Origin: Terripilifer sp031921685
GTDB taxonomy: Bacteria; Pseudomonadota; Alphaproteobacteria; Rhizobiales; Beijerinckiaceae
Length of the DNA stretch: 64,000 bases
Assembly: GCF_031921685.1 (NCBI RefSeq)
Contig: NZ_JAPDHU010000001.1
Span: forward strand, 1,364,001 to 1,428,000
Direction of reading: 5' to 3'
Shown here: positions 61,831 through 64,000 of the stretch, in pieces
Position numbering within the stretch: position 1 is the stretch's first letter
Layout: each line of letters opens with the position of its first letter
Notes under the pieces: generated by a model
The model's input: only the letters and a program-made list of their open reading frames with translations
What the model was told of the DNA's origin: nothing
Databases searched by the model: none
Position numbers and translations under genes: made by a program

Positions 61831-62555
61831 CGGTCGCCGTCGGAGACAACCACCAGGCGCCAGTTCGGATCACGCGCGCTGGTATCGCGTTCGAACGTCC
61901 AAATGTCGACGAGATCGGACACGTGCTCGGGATCGCCATCGATGACATTGCCGTTGCGGTCGCGGGTGGCGGTGATGAGCTTGCTGACGAAACGCATGGT
62001 GATCTGCGCCACCTTGCCGCGCAGCACGGCATCGACCATCGACGCCTTGTCGATCGACACAAAAGTGGTTTCGACCTTTTCGCCACGGCTCTCGCGATCG
62101 GTGATCGCCTGGGAGAAACTATCGAAGACATCCTTCGACAGGAGGCCGCGCAAGGTCTGGCGGTCGCCGGCCGCAAAAGCGGTGATGATCATCTCATAGG
62201 CGGACTTGGCGCCGCCGATGAAACCCTTGCCGTCGAACGTGCGGTCGGCATCGGCAATCTGGTCAAGGCCAAGCCAGACCTTGGAGCCCGGCTCGGCCAG
62301 GTCAGTCCAACGGTCGCGGGATTCAGCGGGAGCAGCCGGGGCGCCGGCATCGTTGGCGGCGCCGGGCAGACGCACGACCACGCCGTCATTGCCGTTGCCA
62401 TTGCGGTTGGGACCCGCACCATTGGGCTGCGGCGCCCGATCGGGACGCTGCTTTTCCTGACCGGTCCGCGTCCCAAGCACAGATCGCAGTTTCCAGACCA
62501 CAAAAATGGCCAGGAGCGCGAAAACGATGGTTGTCACGTCGAACGACTCCTGCAT
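61827..62555 (-). CDS. Tim44/TimA-domain protein
   Basis: A 242-residue protein with one N-terminal membrane helix (TTIVFALLAIFVVWKL, about 7-22), a Gly/Asn/Pro-rich linker near 35-75 and a C-terminal Tim44-like domain beginning DADRTFDGKGFIGGAKSAYEMIITAFA near 103-129. Alphaproteobacterial Tim44-like proteins are relatives of the mitochondrial import motor subunit and attach to the inner membrane. The ATG at 62555 begins directly before the membrane helix. It is translationally coupled to mltA and divergent from fxsA and secB. Confidence 0.92.
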   Translation of the reverse strand: MQESFDVTTIVFALLAIFVVWKLRSVLGTRTGQEKQRPDRAPQPNGAGPNRNGNGNDGVVVRLPGAANDAGAPAAPAESRDRWTDLAEPGSKVWLGLDQIADADRTFDGKGFIGGAKSAYEMIITAFAAGDRQTLRGLLSKDVFDSFSQAITDRESRGEKVETTFVSIDKASMVDAVLRGKVAQITMRFVSKLITATRDRNGNVIDGDPEHVSDLVDIWTFERDTSARDPNWRLVVVSDGDR

Positions 62556-62730
62556 ACCGGCCTGTTTCCTAATCTCTTCTGTCTCTGAATATAGTCCCTG
62601 GCTCGTTATCTTGCCGGGCCACGTGTTGCGCAACCATAAAATTTCGCCGCGCTCGTCCTATATATTGGCTAGCCTCTATATCGGCGTGACATGACTTTCC
62701 GACCAGATGAAGGAGATGGGACAAAACAGC

Positions 62731-63174
62731 ATGCGCAGATTTTCAGTAGGAACTCTGTCCTTTCTTTTGCTGTTTCTTGCAGAAATTGCGACCTATGTCG
62801 CCGTCATCGATGAATGGGGGTGGGGAACCGCCCTTGGCATCGGCGTCGGCTCGCTGGCGCTCGGCTTTCTGGTGCTGAGCCGGCTCGGCCAGGACATGGG
62901 CCGGGTCTTTTCCAACGCCGGCGGCAATATCGTCCAGCTTTCCTTTGGCGGCCTGTTTTCCGGCGGCCTGTCGATCGCCGGCGCGATCCTGCTGATCCTG
63001 CCCGGTTTCCTCACCGATTTTCTCGGCCTGCTGCTGGTGATCGCGAGCTTTGGCCTGAGATTTCTGCCCGACCGGTTCAGCCCGGCTTCCTCGCCGGTCC
63101 GCGACACGGGCGGCGGCGTCACCGACCTGCGCCCCGAGGAATGGTCGTCCAATCGCAACACGCCTTCCCAATAG
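62731..63174 (+). CDS. FxsA family membrane protein
   Basis: A 147-residue inner-membrane protein. The FxsA pattern is two hydrophobic hairpins: SFLLLFLAEIATYVAVIDEWGWG near 9-31, the LSRLGQDMGRVFSN loop near 50-63 and AGAILLILPGFLTDFLGLLLVI near 83-104, followed by a short tail. E. coli FxsA affects F-plasmid exclusion of phage T7; the general role is unknown. Starts at 62707, 62716 and 62731 are all possible; 62731 matches family N termini although AAGGAG at 62710 is rather distant. Confidence 0.88.
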   Translation: MRRFSVGTLSFLLLFLAEIATYVAVIDEWGWGTALGIGVGSLALGFLVLSRLGQDMGRVFSNAGGNIVQLSFGGLFSGGLSIAGAILLILPGFLTDFLGLLLVIASFGLRFLPDRFSPASSPVRDTGGGVTDLRPEEWSSNRNTPSQ

Positions 63175-63284
63175 TATTTGCCCGCCCGATCGCATTTGTC
63201 CCGGCCCGGCAATCATGCTAGGCGGCAGCGCGATGAATTGAGGCCGCCCGTCGGCTGCCTCCAAGACCGGACAAGGGTTGAGCA

Positions 63285-63776
63285 ATGGCGGAGAATGGGT
63301 CGAACGGCGCGGCGAACGGAGCAAACGGCGGCGGCGCTTTGCCGCAGCTCAACGTGCTGGTCCAATATACGAAGGATTTGTCGTTCGAGAACCCGAACGC
63401 CCCGCGTTCGCTGGCGCCGCAGAACGAGCCGCCGAACATTTCCATCCAGGTCAACGTCAACGCCAACCAGCTCAACGACACCGATTTCGACGTCAATCTG
63501 ATGCTCGAAGGCTCGGCCGGCGAAGGCAACGACGTCCTGTTCAAATTCGAACTGACCTATGGCGGCGTGTTCAAACTGCAGAACATTCCGCAAAACGAAA
63601 TCCATCCGGTGGTGTGGATCGAATGCCCGCGCCTGCTGTTCCCGTTTGCCCGGCAGATCGTCGCCGACGCGGTGCGCAACGGTGGCTTCCCGCCGCTGCT
63701 GCTCGATCCGATCGATTTCGTCGCGCTCTATCGCCAGCGCATGGAACAGCTCCAGGCTGGCGCCGCGACGGCGTGA
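63285..63776 (+). CDS. secB: Protein-export chaperone SecB
   Basis: Tetrameric cytoplasmic chaperone that keeps preproteins unfolded and hands them to SecA. The 163-residue protein has a Gly/Asn-rich N terminus, then LPQLNVLVQYTKDLSFENPNAPRSL near 23-47, VFKLQNIPQNEIHPVVWIECPRLLFPFARQIV near 100-131 and GFPPLLLDPIDFVALY near 140-155, the canonical SecB core. It stands alone, downstream of fxsA, with a dispersed repeat after it. Confidence 0.97.
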   Translation: MAENGSNGAANGANGGGALPQLNVLVQYTKDLSFENPNAPRSLAPQNEPPNISIQVNVNANQLNDTDFDVNLMLEGSAGEGNDVLFKFELTYGGVFKLQNIPQNEIHPVVWIECPRLLFPFARQIVADAVRNGGFPPLLLDPIDFVALYRQRMEQLQAGAATA

Positions 63777-63790
63777 AGCAACCTCGCGCA

Positions 63791-63946
63791 CCTATGTGTC
63801 ATCCCGGACACGCGAAGCGTGATCCGGGAGCCAGGGGCGCGTGACGAATCTTGGATGGTTGCGAAAGCCGCTTCACCGCTGCATTGAGGGCTCTACCGCT
63901 CGCCCCTGGTTCCCGGATCGCCTGCGGCGTCCGGGATGACACAAAG
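63791..63946. repeat. Dispersed BIME-like element, copy 10 (complete)
   Basis: Left arm ATGTGTCATCCCGGA with tip CACGC-GAA-GCGTG, then ATCCGGGAGCCAGGGGC. Right arm GCCCCTGGTTCCCGGATC, tip GCC-TGC-GGC, GTCCGGGATGACACAAAGG. Its interior GGCTCTACCGCT recalls copy 5. It follows secB. Confidence 0.88.
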
Positions 63947-63980
63947 GCTTCGGTGTGACGCGGCGAGATAGTCGCCGAAA

Positions 63981-64000
63981 TCAAAGATAGCGCTGCCAGA
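63981..64000 (-). CDS. Possible 3-prime end of a minus-strand gene
   Basis: One minus-strand frame entering the window edge reads Trp-Gln-Arg-Tyr-Leu then a TGA stop. In related genomes dnaQ lies beyond secB and can end with a similar aromatic tail, but six codons are too few to identify a gene. Confidence 0.25.

Noticed and set aside
63799..63984. 61-codon minus-strand frame after secB
   Set aside because: It is the translation of a dispersed repeat; similar short frames occur in other copies.

Overview
This window is a GC-rich, densely coding piece of an alphaproteobacterial chromosome, most likely from the order Hyphomicrobiales (Rhizobiales). The placement rests on gene order: rpsT next to dnaA, hslVU divergent from hisB-DUF2628-hisH-hisA-hisF-hisE-coaA, PlsC-like gene-miaB-phoH-ybeY-lnt-phrR-like-metK-trmB, a RegB/RegA pair, MmcB, and secB-fxsA-Tim44-mltA-smr. 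An intracellular PHA depolymerase, a UbiE/UbiB quinone pathway and RegBA redox sensing suggest a respiring, polymer-storing soil or water bacterium. No genus can be fixed from sequence alone.

Layout. 1-2.7 kb: ECF biotin transporter (bioM, bioN, bioY) plus the start of an acyl-CoA ligase. 2.9-8.0 kb: assorted enzymes (quinone oxidoreductase, YqaA membrane protein, class II aldolase, DUF1993, RidA, MoeB/ThiF, PAP2). 8.1-12.5 kb: argG, typA, a signal peptidase. 12.5-19.6 kb: mutM, ubiE-ubiB, coaBC-dut-Rrf2, cysK, rpsT. 19.6-21.9 kb: a 780-bp regulatory gap and dnaA. 22.1-24.4 kb: aminotransferase and PotF-like binding protein. 24.5-30.6 kb: a B12 block (cobU, btuF-like, cobalamin riboswitch, btuB-btuC-btuD). 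30.7-35.4 kb: mmcB, regA/regB, phaZ, a YgjP-like metallopeptidase. 35.6-45.3 kb: trmB, metK, phrR-like, lnt, ybeY, phoH, miaB, acyltransferase, rimI, tsaB. 45.3-49.9 kb: nfu, universal stress protein, trpS, hslU, hslV. 50.1-54.8 kb: histidine genes and coaA. 54.9-58.3 kb: a small accessory patch (Rieske oxygenase, two GNATs, a Bug-type binding protein). 58.6-63.8 kb: adenosine kinase, XRE regulator, smr, mltA, Tim44-like, fxsA, secB.

Many genes are translationally coupled by 4-base ATGA, GTGA or TTGA overlaps (bioM/bioN, bioY/ligase, coaBC/dut/Rrf2, btuC/btuD, hisH/hisA, XRE/smr/mltA/Tim44). Non-ATG starts are frequent (ubiB, btuB, metK, hisA, hisF, hisE, mltA).

The most unusual structure is not a gene. 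It is a family of about ten dispersed BIME/MITE-like elements, roughly 145-165 bp when complete, made of two inverted REP-like hairpins. The hairpin tips differ between copies but stay self-complementary. Every copy lies downstream of at least one gene end and none lies in any of the ten divergent promoter gaps. Other regulatory structures worth checking are a cobalamin riboswitch with a terminator-like hairpin inside the btuB signal-peptide codons, a terminator-like hairpin just before the rpsT Shine-Dalgarno, a GANTC cluster upstream of dnaA, and a heat-shock-type promoter before hslVU. I saw no defence island, prophage, integrase, CRISPR array, insertion sequence or tRNA, and no convincing entirely new protein system.
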